Shown here piece after piece: positions 8,951 through 17,230 of a stretch of DNA of 52,312 bases (the stretch's first letter is position 1; every line of letters starts with the position of its first letter). A model generated the notes under the pieces. It had not been told where the DNA came from. It saw only the letters and a program-made list of their open reading frames with translations, and did not search any database. Position numbers and translations under genes: made by a program. This DNA is from Thermodesulfovibrionales bacterium (GTDB lineage: Bacteria > Nitrospirota > Thermodesulfovibrionia > Thermodesulfovibrionales > JdFR-86). The DNA is taken from NCBI GenBank assembly GCA_030682405.1, contig JAUXOF010000055.1, positions 1-52,312 of the forward strand, read 5' to 3'.

Positions 8951-9444
8951 TGCCCAAAAACAGGATGCTCGTAGCCGCTGCCTGCGCTCTGGCCTTTATA
9001 GCCGGCTCTATTGCGCTTTTTAACTATTCCTCATCCCTTAAGAGGGAGGTTACGGACCTCAAGGCACGGCAGAAGGAACTGATTGCGCTTAAGGACGAAT
9101 ACCAGTCATTAAAGGGCAGGGTTGATACGGTGGAGGGCAAGAAGTCGCTTACGAAAGTGGAGGGCATAGTTTCCGCTGTGGATGAGGTCTTTCAGTCAAT
9201 AGGGCTTAAGCAGAGCTTAAAATCGGTAAAACCAACGGCACAAAGGGAGTTGGCGGACTCTGTGGAGGAAGAGGCTGAGATACAGATAGAGAAGGTCGGC
9301 ATGAACGAGATGGTGAACATATTCCACAAGTTCGACACCGCACCCATGCTCATTACCGTAAAAAAGACTACCATCAAGACATCGTTTGATAACCCCTCGC
9401 TTCTGAATATAACGATAACGGCCTCTTTGATTAAACCCAAATGA
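8947..9444 (+). CDS. gspM: Type II secretion protein GspM
   Basis: A short bitopic protein with a membrane helix at about residues 8-26. A heptad-like coiled segment (LKREVTDLKARQKELIALKDEYQSLKGRV) and a small ferredoxin-like periplasmic domain follow. Size, topology and its place after gspL support GspM, which partners GspL. It overlaps gspL and gspN by 4 nt each. Confidence 0.8.
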   Translation: MMPKNRMLVAAACALAFIAGSIALFNYSSSLKREVTDLKARQKELIALKDEYQSLKGRVDTVEGKKSLTKVEGIVSAVDEVFQSIGLKQSLKSVKPTAQRELADSVEEEAEIQIEKVGMNEMVNIFHKFDTAPMLITVKKTTIKTSFDNPSLLNITITASLIKPK

Positions 9445-10229
9445 AGTGGTTCTGGCGGATTCTCGCTGCCGGTATGAGCCTGACCATACTCGTATCCGGC
9501 GCATGGCTGATAGCAGTGCCTGAGGGACTTCTAAGGGATGTCATCGAGACTCCGAGGGGAGACATCTCGGCAGAGGCCGGGGGACTGAGTAAGGGATGGT
9601 TTTTCAACTTCCGAGCCGATGAGATTACTCTCATCAGGCAGGATAAAGAGATTCTAACGATAGAAAATGTCTCATGCAGGATAAACCCTCTCCCTCTCCT
9701 TCTTTTAAAGGTCTCCCTTGAGATTGAAGGAGACCTTGCCGGCGGAAGGCTCGCGGGCAGAGCGACCCTCCATAGAAAGGGCATCTCCGCCTCGGTCAGG
9801 GTAGATGCCGCGGACGCCTCCGGCATAGCCTTCCTAAGCTCCCTCGGAGTGGTCGAGAGGGGCACGCTCTCCGGAGACCTTTCTTTAAGGGACGGAAGCG
9901 GAGAGGTAAGGTTCTCGCTCGATGACGCGCGGCTTAAAGACAGGGTGTTTTCCGGCGTCCCCGTTCCTCTAAGCCTGTTCCGTGCCGCGAAGGCCGCGCT
10001 CACGGTCAAAGACGGCTCGCTCTCCGTAACATCCTTCAGCCTTAAAGGGGAGGGCATTTATGCAAGGGTCAAAGGGGATGTTAAGGCGCGGGTTCTTGAT
10101 TTAACAATAGAGATAATGCCGGATGCCTCATTTAAGGAAAAACCCTTCCTCTGGGCGATTATGCAGTATCAGGTCTCACCGGGGTATTATGTGATACCTG
10201 TAAGGGGAGATTTGACTCAGGGTTCGTAA
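9441..10229 (+). CDS. gspN: Type II secretion protein GspN
   Basis: A 262-residue protein with one N-terminal membrane helix (about 5-24) and a long beta-rich region with alternating short hydrophobic strands (LSGDLSLRDGSGEVRFSL, VKDGSLSVTSFSLKG). This pattern fits the GspN family, whose exact role in secretion is unsettled. It is last in the operon, and its stop lies inside a triple hairpin repeat (10219-10277). Identification rests on position, topology and general pattern more than on invariant motifs. Confidence 0.75.
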   Translation: MKWFWRILAAGMSLTILVSGAWLIAVPEGLLRDVIETPRGDISAEAGGLSKGWFFNFRADEITLIRQDKEILTIENVSCRINPLPLLLLKVSLEIEGDLAGGRLAGRATLHRKGISASVRVDAADASGIAFLSSLGVVERGTLSGDLSLRDGSGEVRFSLDDARLKDRVFSGVPVPLSLFRAAKAALTVKDGSLSVTSFSLKGEGIYARVKGDVKARVLDLTIEIMPDASFKEKPFLWAIMQYQVSPGYYVIPVRGDLTQGS

Positions 10230-10277
10230 CCTATCCCGCCGGGGTTCGTAACCCATCCCGCAGGGGTTCGTAACCCC
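10219..10277. repeat. Three tandem hairpins (GGGTTCGTAACC) between convergent genes
   Basis: Three copies of a roughly 23-bp unit, GGGTTCGTAACCYATCCCGC, lie in tandem. Each forms a short stem such as GGGGTT-CGT-AACCCC. The first copy contains the gspN stop codon. The array fills the 49-nt gap between gspN and the convergent cysteine synthase gene, so it may act as a bidirectional terminator, although no T-tract is visible. Confidence 0.6.
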
Positions 10278-10278
10278 C

Positions 10279-11187
10279 TTAAGGCGGACACTTGCCGCAG
10301 ATGGAGGTAAAGAGCGCGGTGCTCAGGTACCTGTCTCCCCTGTCAGGGAGGATGACAACGATAAGCCCTTCTTTAAGCTCGCTGGATTTTCTGAGGGCGA
10401 TGTACATTGCCGCGCCGCTTGACATGCCTGCGAATATCCCCTCACGGACGGCCAGTTTTCTTGTAGTGTCAAATGCCTCGTCGTCGTTTACTATGTGCCG
10501 CTCGTCAAGGCTTGAAGGGTCGAATATCTTTGGGACTATGGACTCGGACATGTTCTTTAAGCCCTGCACCCTGTGACCTAAGACAGGCTCAACGCCCACT
10601 ATCTTTATGTCTTTATTGAACTCCTTGAGCCTCCTGCCCGCGCCCATCAGGGTGCCTGATGTGCCCATGCCTGCCACAAAGTGGGTTATGCGTCCTCCGG
10701 TCTGCTCTATAATCTCCCTGCCTGTGGTCTCGTAATGCGCAAGGATGTTTGCAGGGTTGTCAAACTGGTTGGGCATGAAGTACTTGCCGGAATCCTCTGA
10801 GAGTATCTTGTGGGCCAGCCTTATTGCGCCGTCCGTGCCCTCCTCGGAAGGGCTGATGATAAGCTCCGCGCCGAAGGCCTCGAGCACCCTCCTTCGCTCA
10901 ATGCTCACGCATGCGGGCATTGTGAGCTTCACCCTGTAGCCCTTTGCCGCCGCAACCATCGCAAGCCCTATGCCGGTGTTGCCGGAAGTTGCCTCAAGTA
11001 TCACCCTGTCCCTTGTAAGGCGGCCCTCCTTTTCAGCCTGCTCTACCATGTAGAGGGCTATGCGGTCTTTTACCGAACCTCCGGGGTTGTTGCCCTCAAG
11101 CTTGGCAAAGAGCTTCACATTGGGGTTGGGGTTAATGCCCTCTATGGCTGAAAGGGGTGTGTTGCCTATGCACTCAAGAATTCCCAC
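10279..11187 (-). CDS. cysM: Cysteine synthase (PLP-dependent, CysM/CysK family)
   Basis: O-acetylserine (or O-phosphoserine) sulfhydrylase making cysteine. The PLP-binding Lys lies in NNPGGSVKDR (about residue 41). The substrate loop TSGNTG (about 69-73), the phosphate-binding GMGTSGT and the C-terminal PDRGDRYLS are all present. The 302-residue length is normal, and GAGRRLKE leans towards CysM. The protein ends with a CGKCPP tail. The start is a GTG at 11187 with no Shine-Dalgarno, but a strong promoter lies just upstream. It is convergent with gspN. Confidence 0.9.
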   Translation of the reverse strand: MGILECIGNTPLSAIEGINPNPNVKLFAKLEGNNPGGSVKDRIALYMVEQAEKEGRLTRDRVILEATSGNTGIGLAMVAAAKGYRVKLTMPACVSIERRRVLEAFGAELIISPSEEGTDGAIRLAHKILSEDSGKYFMPNQFDNPANILAHYETTGREIIEQTGGRITHFVAGMGTSGTLMGAGRRLKEFNKDIKIVGVEPVLGHRVQGLKNMSESIVPKIFDPSSLDERHIVNDDEAFDTTRKLAVREGIFAGMSSGAAMYIALRKSSELKEGLIVVILPDRGDRYLSTALFTSICGKCPP

Positions 11188-11195
11188 GACTTTTT

Positions 11196-11225
11196 ATTAT
11201 AGATTCCGGCCGCAAGTGCGGTCAA
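11196..11225 (-). promoter_or_regulatory. Promoter of the cysteine synthase gene, leaderless arrangement
   Basis: Read on the minus strand: TTGACC (11225-11220), 18 nt, TATAAT (11201-11196). Eight nt then separate the -10 box from the GTG start at 11187. Transcription should begin at or beside the start codon, and no Shine-Dalgarno is present. Confidence 0.6.
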
Positions 11226-11296
11226 GGTCAACTTTCACGAGTCGTCTTTCACGAGCCGTCTTTTATTCTCCCTCTCCGTCATTCCGCACTTGATGC

Positions 11297-11354
11297 GGAA
11301 TCCAGTCCTTTTTCTGCTGCACTTTTCAGTCTCCTTGCTTTAATTTAAGGGGGG
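11297..11354 (-). repeat. Inverted repeat flanking the defence island, left copy 1
   Basis: On the minus strand this reads ...CTTAAATTAAAGCAAGGAGA... and matches 15799-15855 on the plus strand at about nine of ten positions. The two copies face each other across the 11.8-15.7 kb island. Confidence 0.7.
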
Positions 11355-11565
11355 AGGGGGGGGGTATGGCCGTAACCCATTGATTTTATTCAATCCAAAG
11401 TTTAATAAGTTTACATTTGGTTTACAAACCAGCACCTTTTTAAACCTCACTTTGAACTGTTTATCCCCTCTTTATTCCTAAACTCCCCCTCCATCCCCCT
11501 TTGCCAAAGGGGGAATAATATCTCCTCCTGCGGTCTACCATTTATCCCCTCTTTAACAAAGAGGC

Positions 11566-11592
11566 CTATGGCTCGTGAGCCACGGCTCATAG
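11566..11592. repeat. 27-nt double-hairpin repeat, copy 2
   Basis: Matches 35-61 at 24 of 27 positions. The three differences change GGTC/GACC/GGTC into GCTC/GAGC/GCTC, so both alternative stems are retained. That pattern of change argues for selection on structure. Confidence 0.6.
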
Positions 11593-11603
11593 AGGGCGAG
11601 GGT

Positions 11604-11653
11604 GAGATTTTCTCTGTCGTCATTGTCCGGCTTGTCCGGGGAATCCATTTTTT
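11604..11653 (-). repeat. Inverted repeat flanking the defence island, left copy 2
   Basis: The minus strand reads aaaaaatggattccccgg...gagaaaatctc and matches the plus strand at 15841-15891. Together with 11297-11354 it makes the left side a split, inverted version of the single composite element on the right. Confidence 0.7.
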
Positions 11654-11685
11654 TCTCCGCACCTCCGTGTCCTCCTGCGGTTAAT

Positions 11686-11740
11686 ATATTACAGTGTTAA
11701 GGAACTGGTCTACCCGAACTGGTTCAGCCAAACGAGGACA
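11686..11740 (+). repeat. 55-bp direct repeat shared with the RloAB locus, copy 1
   Basis: Identical to 43942-43996 at 51 of 55 positions by eye. It contains GAACTGGT twice (ggaactggtctacccgaact...). It lies about 95 nt before the first gene of the Z1/Dcm/Vsr island. Confidence 0.8.
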
Positions 11741-11800
11741 GTGGGGGGGGGGTGGCTGAGTGTATTTTACAAATAACTACTTATTTATGACATTGCATAG

Positions 11801-11830
11801 TTGACACCCTTTGTAATAGCGTGCTATTTT
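11801..11830 (+). promoter_or_regulatory. Promoter of the Z1/Dcm/Vsr operon
   Basis: TTGACA (11801-11806), 18 nt, TATTTT (11825-11830). The -10 box ends 5 nt before ATG 11836, again predicting a leaderless transcript. It lies within AT-rich sequence at the island edge. Confidence 0.5.
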
Positions 11831-11835
11831 TATCC

Positions 11836-12270
11836 ATGATAGATAAACAAGAATTTTATCATGGCGCGGCTATTGTTCGATTACTCGAATATCAAGATTT
11901 TAAAACAATTAAAAAATATGACAATGGATATTTAATAAATGAGGAAGCCTACATTTTTTTTAAATATACAACCAAAAACCGTTCACCTTGGAGGTTCACT
12001 TTAAGCCAAGCTGAAATAGAGCGTCTAAATGCAGTTGCCGAAATTTATAAAAAGAGTATTATTGCACTTATTTGTGCAGGTGATGGAATTTGTGCAATTT
12101 CATGGAAAGACGGCAATGACATTTTAGGCGATAGTGCTGGCTGGATTTCAGCCCGCCGAAATTTCAACAAATACTATAGTGTTGCAGGTTCTATCGGAGT
12201 GCTGAAGAGAAAAGTTTCTTCCCAGCAGTGGCCTTCAATAATATTTAATCCAGTTTTTATTTTGGAGTAA
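11836..12270 (+). CDS. Small conserved-looking protein of a Z1/C5-methyltransferase/Vsr operon, function unknown
   Basis: About 144 residues from ATG 11836 (GTG 11821 in frame is the alternative). The sequence has an N-terminal helix-rich part (IDKQEFYHGAAIVRLLE), then YIFFKYTTKNRSPWRFTL and a hydrophobic beta segment IIALICAGDGICAISW. It ends with SARRNFNKYYSVAGSIGVLKRKV. No catalytic motif is certain. The pattern of strands with charged ends could suit a degenerate nuclease-like or DNA-binding fold, but that is inference. It is the first gene of the AT-rich operon and ends 6 nt before the Z1 gene. Confidence 0.65.
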   Translation: MIDKQEFYHGAAIVRLLEYQDFKTIKKYDNGYLINEEAYIFFKYTTKNRSPWRFTLSQAEIERLNAVAEIYKKSIIALICAGDGICAISWKDGNDILGDSAGWISARRNFNKYYSVAGSIGVLKRKVSSQQWPSIIFNPVFILE

Positions 12271-12276
12271 ATTATT

Positions 12277-14265
12277 TTGACTACAGCAATAAAAAGGAAA
12301 ATTATCACTGATGGACAACACACGCTTGAGGTCATAAATGTTTTACAAACTGAGATAAGAGCGCCTGATTCTTTAGACGCTATCAAAGAAAAGGCTTTTC
12401 AAATAATTGAGCGTTCAGTCGATCCGATTGCGGGGCCCCCGGAGCAACCTAGCGATGGCTTGCTTTACGGGCTGATTCAAAGCGGGAAAACAAGCATAAT
12501 CACAGTTGTTGCCGCAATGGCTGCTGACAATGGCTTCCAATGTGTCGTTATTCTAACCTCTGACATTGATCTACTTTACGAGCAAACCTTAAGGCGTATT
12601 CGCAATGCATTGCGTGGCTTGAATGTTCTTGGTAAAAATGACTGGAAGGATGCGCAAAGATTCAAAAGTCAGTTGCAAACACCGCCGTTTGTTATTGTTT
12701 GTTCAAAAAATGGGAGCAAGTTAAATAGTTTGCTTGAGGCATTCAAAGGTGTGCGGGCGCGCAGTTTTTCTGCAATGATTATTGATGACGAGGCTGACCA
12801 AGCAAGCCTGAATACATTAACCAGTAAAGGCGGGGATCAAATCAGCAGAATTAATGAGGTTATTACAAATTTTCGGAATTTTTTTAGTGTCAATACATAT
12901 CTGCAAGTAACTGCAACGCCGCAGGCCTTATTTCTTCAAAGACCAGACCATCGTTACAGGCCCTCTTTTACCGTTTTGAGTCAGCCGGGCTACGGATATG
13001 TCGGCGGGGAAAAATTTTTTGGCGACCAATCTATATTACTGAGAACTGTAGACATTGATGAAGTAGAACAATTGCGGACTACTTATCAGCCATCTCCTTC
13101 TGGCATAGTTCCCATGGGATTAAAAACTGCATTGTATACTTTTTTAGTTGGTGCAACTGCCGGAATTATATTAAAAAAAGGCGCTGGTTATGCTTTCCTT
13201 TGTCATGTAAGTATCAATAGGACAGATCATAGACATATCGTAAGTTTAATCGATCGTTTCAAAGAAGAAACGTATAATATTTTACAGAATCCCTCTCATA
13301 AAGAATATAAGCGGTTACGCGATGCATATGACGATATAGCCGAGACTCAAAGTGGACTACCGGAATTTGAAGTTGTTGTTGAGCGTATTAAATTTTATCT
13401 TCGCGGTGCTAACATAAAATTGATCAATGCATCCTCCAATGAAGAAATTACGCTTGATTCTGCATATAACATATTTGTAGGCGGAAATAAGCTCGGGCGC
13501 GGCGTTACCATAAAAAATTTGATAGTCAGCTATTACGGGAGAAACCCAAAAAAACCTAATGCAGATACAGTACTTCAACATGCCAGAATGTACGGCTACC
13601 GTGAAAGCGATTTGGGCATAACCAGATTGTTTTTACCTGAAAGATTAGCTGAGCATTTTAGACTGATTCATCAAATGGAAAGTGCACTCCGAGAATTGGT
13701 GATGAAATATCCTGAAGGGAAATTCGAGGGGCTATACATCTCTTCTCCGCTAGAGGCAACAAGAAGGAATGTATTAGATCCTAATTCTCTGGGAATGTAT
13801 GTCGCTGGTAGGAGTTATAATCCGGCATATCCTTTACGTACTCCAGAAATGAAAGAAAATACAGACTGGATAGATAATAAGTTAGCAGATTTTAACGATG
13901 TGGATAGTTACCGTGAAGTAGCTATAGATTTCCTTATAGAATTATTAGACAAGTGTATCCCCGATTCTAAACATGGTCTTGAACTGTGGGACTTGCGAAC
14001 AATCAAAACAGCCCTTGAGAAAATTAAGTCCTTGCAAGGTGATAGAGGATACTTAGTAGTTAGACGTGGAAGGGCATTAATGACCGTACGTCACGAAACA
14101 CAAGGAATTTTATCTGGCGGCGAAGAAAGTTTGGCTCCAAAGGATGCGCCGACCCTTTTTATGTATAGACAAAACGCAAATTCAAAAGGAGAAGTTGAGA
14201 TTTGGTGGCCACAACTCAGGTTCTCGGAAGGCAACTATGTTTTGGCATTTAGCTTTAACCGCTAA
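12277..14265 (+). CDS. Z1-domain superfamily II-like ATPase/endonuclease component
   Basis: The 662-residue protein shows helicase-like motifs in order. These are Walker A GLIQSGKTS (65-73), Walker B IIDDEADQAS (about 168-177), VTATPQA (about 211-217), GGNKLGRGVT (about 405) and QHARMYGYR (about 437). The last two are hallmarks of the Z1 family, which is known from restriction-modification operons with C5 methyltransferases and Vsr-like nucleases. It probably senses or translocates unmodified DNA. The start is TTG 12277 with GGAG about 9 nt upstream. The AT-rich composition differs from neighbouring core genes, which suggests transfer. No MutL/MORC-like ATPase partner is present. Confidence 0.88.
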   Translation: MTTAIKRKIITDGQHTLEVINVLQTEIRAPDSLDAIKEKAFQIIERSVDPIAGPPEQPSDGLLYGLIQSGKTSIITVVAAMAADNGFQCVVILTSDIDLLYEQTLRRIRNALRGLNVLGKNDWKDAQRFKSQLQTPPFVIVCSKNGSKLNSLLEAFKGVRARSFSAMIIDDEADQASLNTLTSKGGDQISRINEVITNFRNFFSVNTYLQVTATPQALFLQRPDHRYRPSFTVLSQPGYGYVGGEKFFGDQSILLRTVDIDEVEQLRTTYQPSPSGIVPMGLKTALYTFLVGATAGIILKKGAGYAFLCHVSINRTDHRHIVSLIDRFKEETYNILQNPSHKEYKRLRDAYDDIAETQSGLPEFEVVVERIKFYLRGANIKLINASSNEEITLDSAYNIFVGGNKLGRGVTIKNLIVSYYGRNPKKPNADTVLQHARMYGYRESDLGITRLFLPERLAEHFRLIHQMESALRELVMKYPEGKFEGLYISSPLEATRRNVLDPNSLGMYVAGRSYNPAYPLRTPEMKENTDWIDNKLADFNDVDSYREVAIDFLIELLDKCIPDSKHGLELWDLRTIKTALEKIKSLQGDRGYLVVRRGRALMTVRHETQGILSGGEESLAPKDAPTLFMYRQNANSKGEVEIWWPQLRFSEGNYVLAFSFNR

Positions 14266-14267
14266 TT

Positions 14268-15308
14268 ATGGGTAAGGCTCGTTTTAAAACATACGCCGCT
14301 ATTGATTTATTTTCAGGCTGCGGCGGTCTTTCGGAAGGTCTGCGCAAGTCTGGCTTTCATGTTGTTGCAGCTGTTGAAATGGATAGGACATCGGCTGAAT
14401 GCTATCGCTCTAACCATTTAAATACAGTCGTTATAAATAAAGATATACGTAACGTCAGAACCGAAGCCTTGAAAAAACCTTTAAGCGGCAATTCTCTTTA
14501 TCTACTTGCCGGATGCCCTCCGTGCCAAGGATTTTCTTCAGTTCGACGCCTCAATAGAAAAATACCTGCAATAGATAATAGGAACAGATTGATTTTACAA
14601 TATCTTCGTTTTGTTAAAGCATTAAGGCCGCTAACTATTATGCTTGAGAATGTTCCCGGCATTAAAGACTATGACCTTTTCCATGGGATAGTACATGACC
14701 TGAGAAATTTGGGCTATTTTATTGATTATCAAATAATAGATATCGCACATTACGGCGTCCCTCAACGCCGCAAACGATTGGTTTTAGTCGGCTCTAGGTT
14801 AGGTAACATTAAAATAGCTCCTGCACCGAATATAAAAAAAACTGTTAAGCAAACGATAGGACGTTTAGAGTCCGTTGAAACTTCAAACGATGCGTTACAT
14901 AAGATTCTTCCCAAGCATACAGCAGGAATACAAAAATTAATAACATTGATTCCGCGTAACGGGGGAAGCAGGAAAGATCTGCCTGAAAAGTACCAGTTAT
15001 ACTGCCATAAAAAACCCATGGTGGGCTTTAATGACATTTACGGGCGTTTGCATTGGGATAGGCATTCTTCAACTATAACCAGTGGTTGTTTAAATCCTTC
15101 TAAAGGAAGATTTTTGCATCCTGAAGAAGATAGAGTTATAACGCCGCGCGAGGCAGCATTACTTCAGACCTTTCCCAAAAGATATAAATTTCCACTATCT
15201 ATATCAAAAGCGGAACTTGCTTTGTTGATAGGAAATGCCTTGCCCCCGAAATTTAGCAGTATACAGGCAACTCATATTTTAAACCATATAAAACAATATA
15301 ATGGCTGA
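14268..15308 (+). CDS. DNA (cytosine-5)-methyltransferase
   Basis: C5 cytosine methyltransferase of 346 residues. It has motif I DLFSGCGGLSEGL (13-25), motif IV CPPCQGFS with nucleophile Cys86, motif VI ENVPGI (about 126), motif VIII QRRKRL and motif X GNALPP near the end. The target-recognition region between VIII and IX is short. It should modify host DNA against the Z1/nuclease part of the operon. It starts 2 nt after the Z1 stop and overlaps vsr by 8 nt. The recognition site cannot be read from sequence. Confidence 0.93.
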   Translation: MGKARFKTYAAIDLFSGCGGLSEGLRKSGFHVVAAVEMDRTSAECYRSNHLNTVVINKDIRNVRTEALKKPLSGNSLYLLAGCPPCQGFSSVRRLNRKIPAIDNRNRLILQYLRFVKALRPLTIMLENVPGIKDYDLFHGIVHDLRNLGYFIDYQIIDIAHYGVPQRRKRLVLVGSRLGNIKIAPAPNIKKTVKQTIGRLESVETSNDALHKILPKHTAGIQKLITLIPRNGGSRKDLPEKYQLYCHKKPMVGFNDIYGRLHWDRHSSTITSGCLNPSKGRFLHPEEDRVITPREAALLQTFPKRYKFPLSISKAELALLIGNALPPKFSSIQATHILNHIKQYNG

Positions 15309-15723
15309 TATTTTCCCCCCCAAGAAACGCGCTGCGATAATGAGGGAAATAGGCCCAAAAAATTCACAGCAAGAACTGTTTATCAGAAAAATGATATTCG
15401 CACTTGGCTTTCGTTTTCGTTTGCATCGTAAAAATTTACCAGGAACGCCTGATATTGTGTTTCCGAAATATAAAAAAGTCATTTTTGTTAATGGTTGTTT
15501 TTGGCATGGACATAAAGGCTGCAAGCGTTCAGCCTTGCCTGGAACTAATCGTGCCTTTTGGGAAGGTAAGATCAGTAGCAATATGAGACGCGACAAAGCG
15601 AATTATATATTTCTGAATAAAGCTGGTTGGAAGTATTTTGTTGTTTGGCAGTGTGCTATAAAAAGAGAAAAAATAAATGCATTAAAAAGAAAAATTATCC
15701 GCTTTTTAGGAAATACTATATGA
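15301..15723 (+). CDS. vsr: Very short patch repair endonuclease (Vsr)
   Basis: Vsr-like nuclease of 140 residues. GTPDIVF places the catalytic Asp at residue 51, as in the E. coli enzyme. GCFWHGHKGC supplies Cys66, His69, His71 and Cys74, and the helix-forming N-terminus MADIFPPKKRAAIMREIGPKNSQQE is typical. In known systems Vsr nicks T:G mismatches arising from deamination of 5-methylcytosine. In Z1 operons it may instead serve as the restriction nuclease. It overlaps the methyltransferase gene and is the last gene of the island. Confidence 0.9.
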   Translation: MADIFPPKKRAAIMREIGPKNSQQELFIRKMIFALGFRFRLHRKNLPGTPDIVFPKYKKVIFVNGCFWHGHKGCKRSALPGTNRAFWEGKISSNMRRDKANYIFLNKAGWKYFVVWQCAIKREKINALKRKIIRFLGNTI

Positions 15724-15798
15724 AAAAGTTAAGTGCCCTAGTCGAGAATTGTGTTGACAGTTGGCCTTCCGGTCGCCAACGGAATAGCCCCCTCTCCT

Positions 15799-15891
15799 CC
15801 CCCCTCAAATTAAAGCAGGGAGGCTGAAAAGTGCGGCAGAAAAAAGATGGATTCCCCGGTCAGGCCGGAGAGTGACGAAAGAGAAAATCTC
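15799..15891 (+). repeat. Composite inverted repeat flanking the defence island, right copy
   Basis: Positions 15799-15855 match the reverse complement of 11297-11354, and 15841-15891 match that of 11604-11653. The segment contains attccccggtcaggccggagagtgac, a palindromic intergenic repeat, and is followed by cgctttggcaaagggg (15902-15917). Confidence 0.7.
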
Positions 15892-16013
15892 CTCAAGCCC
15901 CGCTTTGGCAAAGGGGAAACAGGGGGATTAAAAATCAGGTTTATGGTAAAATTATAACCCTATTGACCCTATTAACGGATAGGGGCGGATAAGGGATACA
16001 CAGGGGGTTTTAC

Positions 16014-17186
16014 ATGATTTCCGAACGCGCAAAAAGGATTAAGCCTTCACCGACGCTTGCGATGGACGCAAAGGCAAAGGCCATGAAGGCCCAGGGCGTG
16101 GATGTCGTCAACTTCGGGGTGGGCGAGCCGGACTTTGATACGCCTGAGAACATAAAAGAGGCGGCGATAAAGGCTATCCGTGAGGGCAAAACAAAATACA
16201 CCCCTGTCGGCGGGATAGACCCGCTTAAAGACGCGATAATCGAAAAATTCAGAAGGGACAACAGCCTCGATTACTCCAGAGAGGAGATAATAGTCTCCTG
16301 CGGGGCAAAGCACAGCCTCTATAACATTGCGCAGGCCATCCTCAGCCCCGGGGACGAGGTTGTAATCCCAGCCCCCTACTGGGTCTCGTATCCTGACCAG
16401 ACCCTCTTGAACGATGCAGTGCCGGTGTTCGTAAAGACCCATGAAAGCGACTCCTTCATGCTCAAGCCGAATGCGCTTGAGGCGCATATCACAAAGAAGA
16501 CAAAGGCCCTGATACTTAATTCGCCTTCAAACCCCACGGGGCTTACTTACGACGAAAAGACGCTCAAGGACATAGCCGAGATAGCCCTCAGACACGGCAT
16601 CTATGTGGTGTCCGACGAGATATACGAAAAACTGCTCTATGACGGCCAAAGGCACACAAGCATTGCGTCTTTAAGCGATGAGATGAAGGAAAAAACCCTT
16701 GTCGTAAACGGCCTCTCCAAGTCCTATGCCATGACAGGCTGGAGGGTCGGATTTACAGCAGGCCCAAAGGACATCATAAAGGCCATGACGAACATCCAGA
16801 GCCAGTCCACGTCCAACCCCTCCTCCATAACCCAGTGGGCGTCGGTTGAGGCATTAAACGGCCCTCAGGACTTCATAGAAAAGATGCTTAGGGAGTTCGA
16901 CGTTAGAAGGAAGTTCCTCATAAGCGGGCTTAACTCCATAGCAGGGGTGAAATGCCTTACGCCCACAGGCGCATTCTATGCCTTCCCTAACGTCTCAGGG
17001 CTTTATAAGGGCAGGATAAAATCCTCCGACGACCTTGCCCTCCATCTCCTTGAGGAGGCCAAAGTAGCGCTCGTTCCGGGAAGCGCATTCGGCGACGACA
17101 ACCACATCAGGCTATCTTATGCCACATCGCTTGATGAAATCAAAAAGGGGATTGGCAGGATTAAAGAGGCAGTGGCGCGGTTTTAG
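16014..17186 (+). CDS. aspC: Aspartate aminotransferase (class I/II PLP aminotransferase)
   Basis: PLP enzyme of 390 residues interconverting aspartate and oxaloacetate. It has the fold-type I pattern: [12 protein letters not shown] near the N-terminus, NSPSNPTG (about 164-171), [12 protein letters not shown], the PLP Lys in [14 protein letters not shown] (about 235) and a C-terminal RLSYA Arg (about 364). This is the subgroup Ib aspartate/prephenate aminotransferase pattern. AGGGGG lies 7 nt upstream of the ATG. gatA follows within 45 nt, so the two are probably co-transcribed. Confidence 0.92.
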   Translation: MISERAKRIKPSPTLAMDAKAKAMKAQGVDVVNFGVGEPDFDTPENIKEAAIKAIREGKTKYTPVGGIDPLKDAIIEKFRRDNSLDYSREEIIVSCGAKHSLYNIAQAILSPGDEVVIPAPYWVSYPDQTLLNDAVPVFVKTHESDSFMLKPNALEAHITKKTKALILNSPSNPTGLTYDEKTLKDIAEIALRHGIYVVSDEIYEKLLYDGQRHTSIASLSDEMKEKTLVVNGLSKSYAMTGWRVGFTAGPKDIIKAMTNIQSQSTSNPSSITQWASVEALNGPQDFIEKMLREFDVRRKFLISGLNSIAGVKCLTPTGAFYAFPNVSGLYKGRIKSSDDLALHLLEEAKVALVPGSAFGDDNHIRLSYATSLDEIKKGIGRIKEAVARF

Positions 17187-17230
17187 CGGGGAAAGCGCTC
17201 CGGAGAGGCCGCCTTAAAGGAGAGTGTTTT

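Larger units (their letters stand above)
11226..11835. other. Repeat-rich non-coding stretch bordering the Z1/Dcm/Vsr island
   Basis: No credible gene is seen. The stretch holds a palindromic repeat (11281-11302) and a 58-bp segment (11297-11354) whose inverted copy lies at 15799-15855. It also has a G-run element (11349-11386) resembling 43641-43679, palindromes of the cccctttgccaaaggggg type (11497-11514) and the 27-nt double hairpin (11566-11592). A second inverted-copy segment (11604-11653, partner 15841-15891) and a 55-bp repeat (11686-11740) shared with 43942-43996 complete it. Confidence 0.65.
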
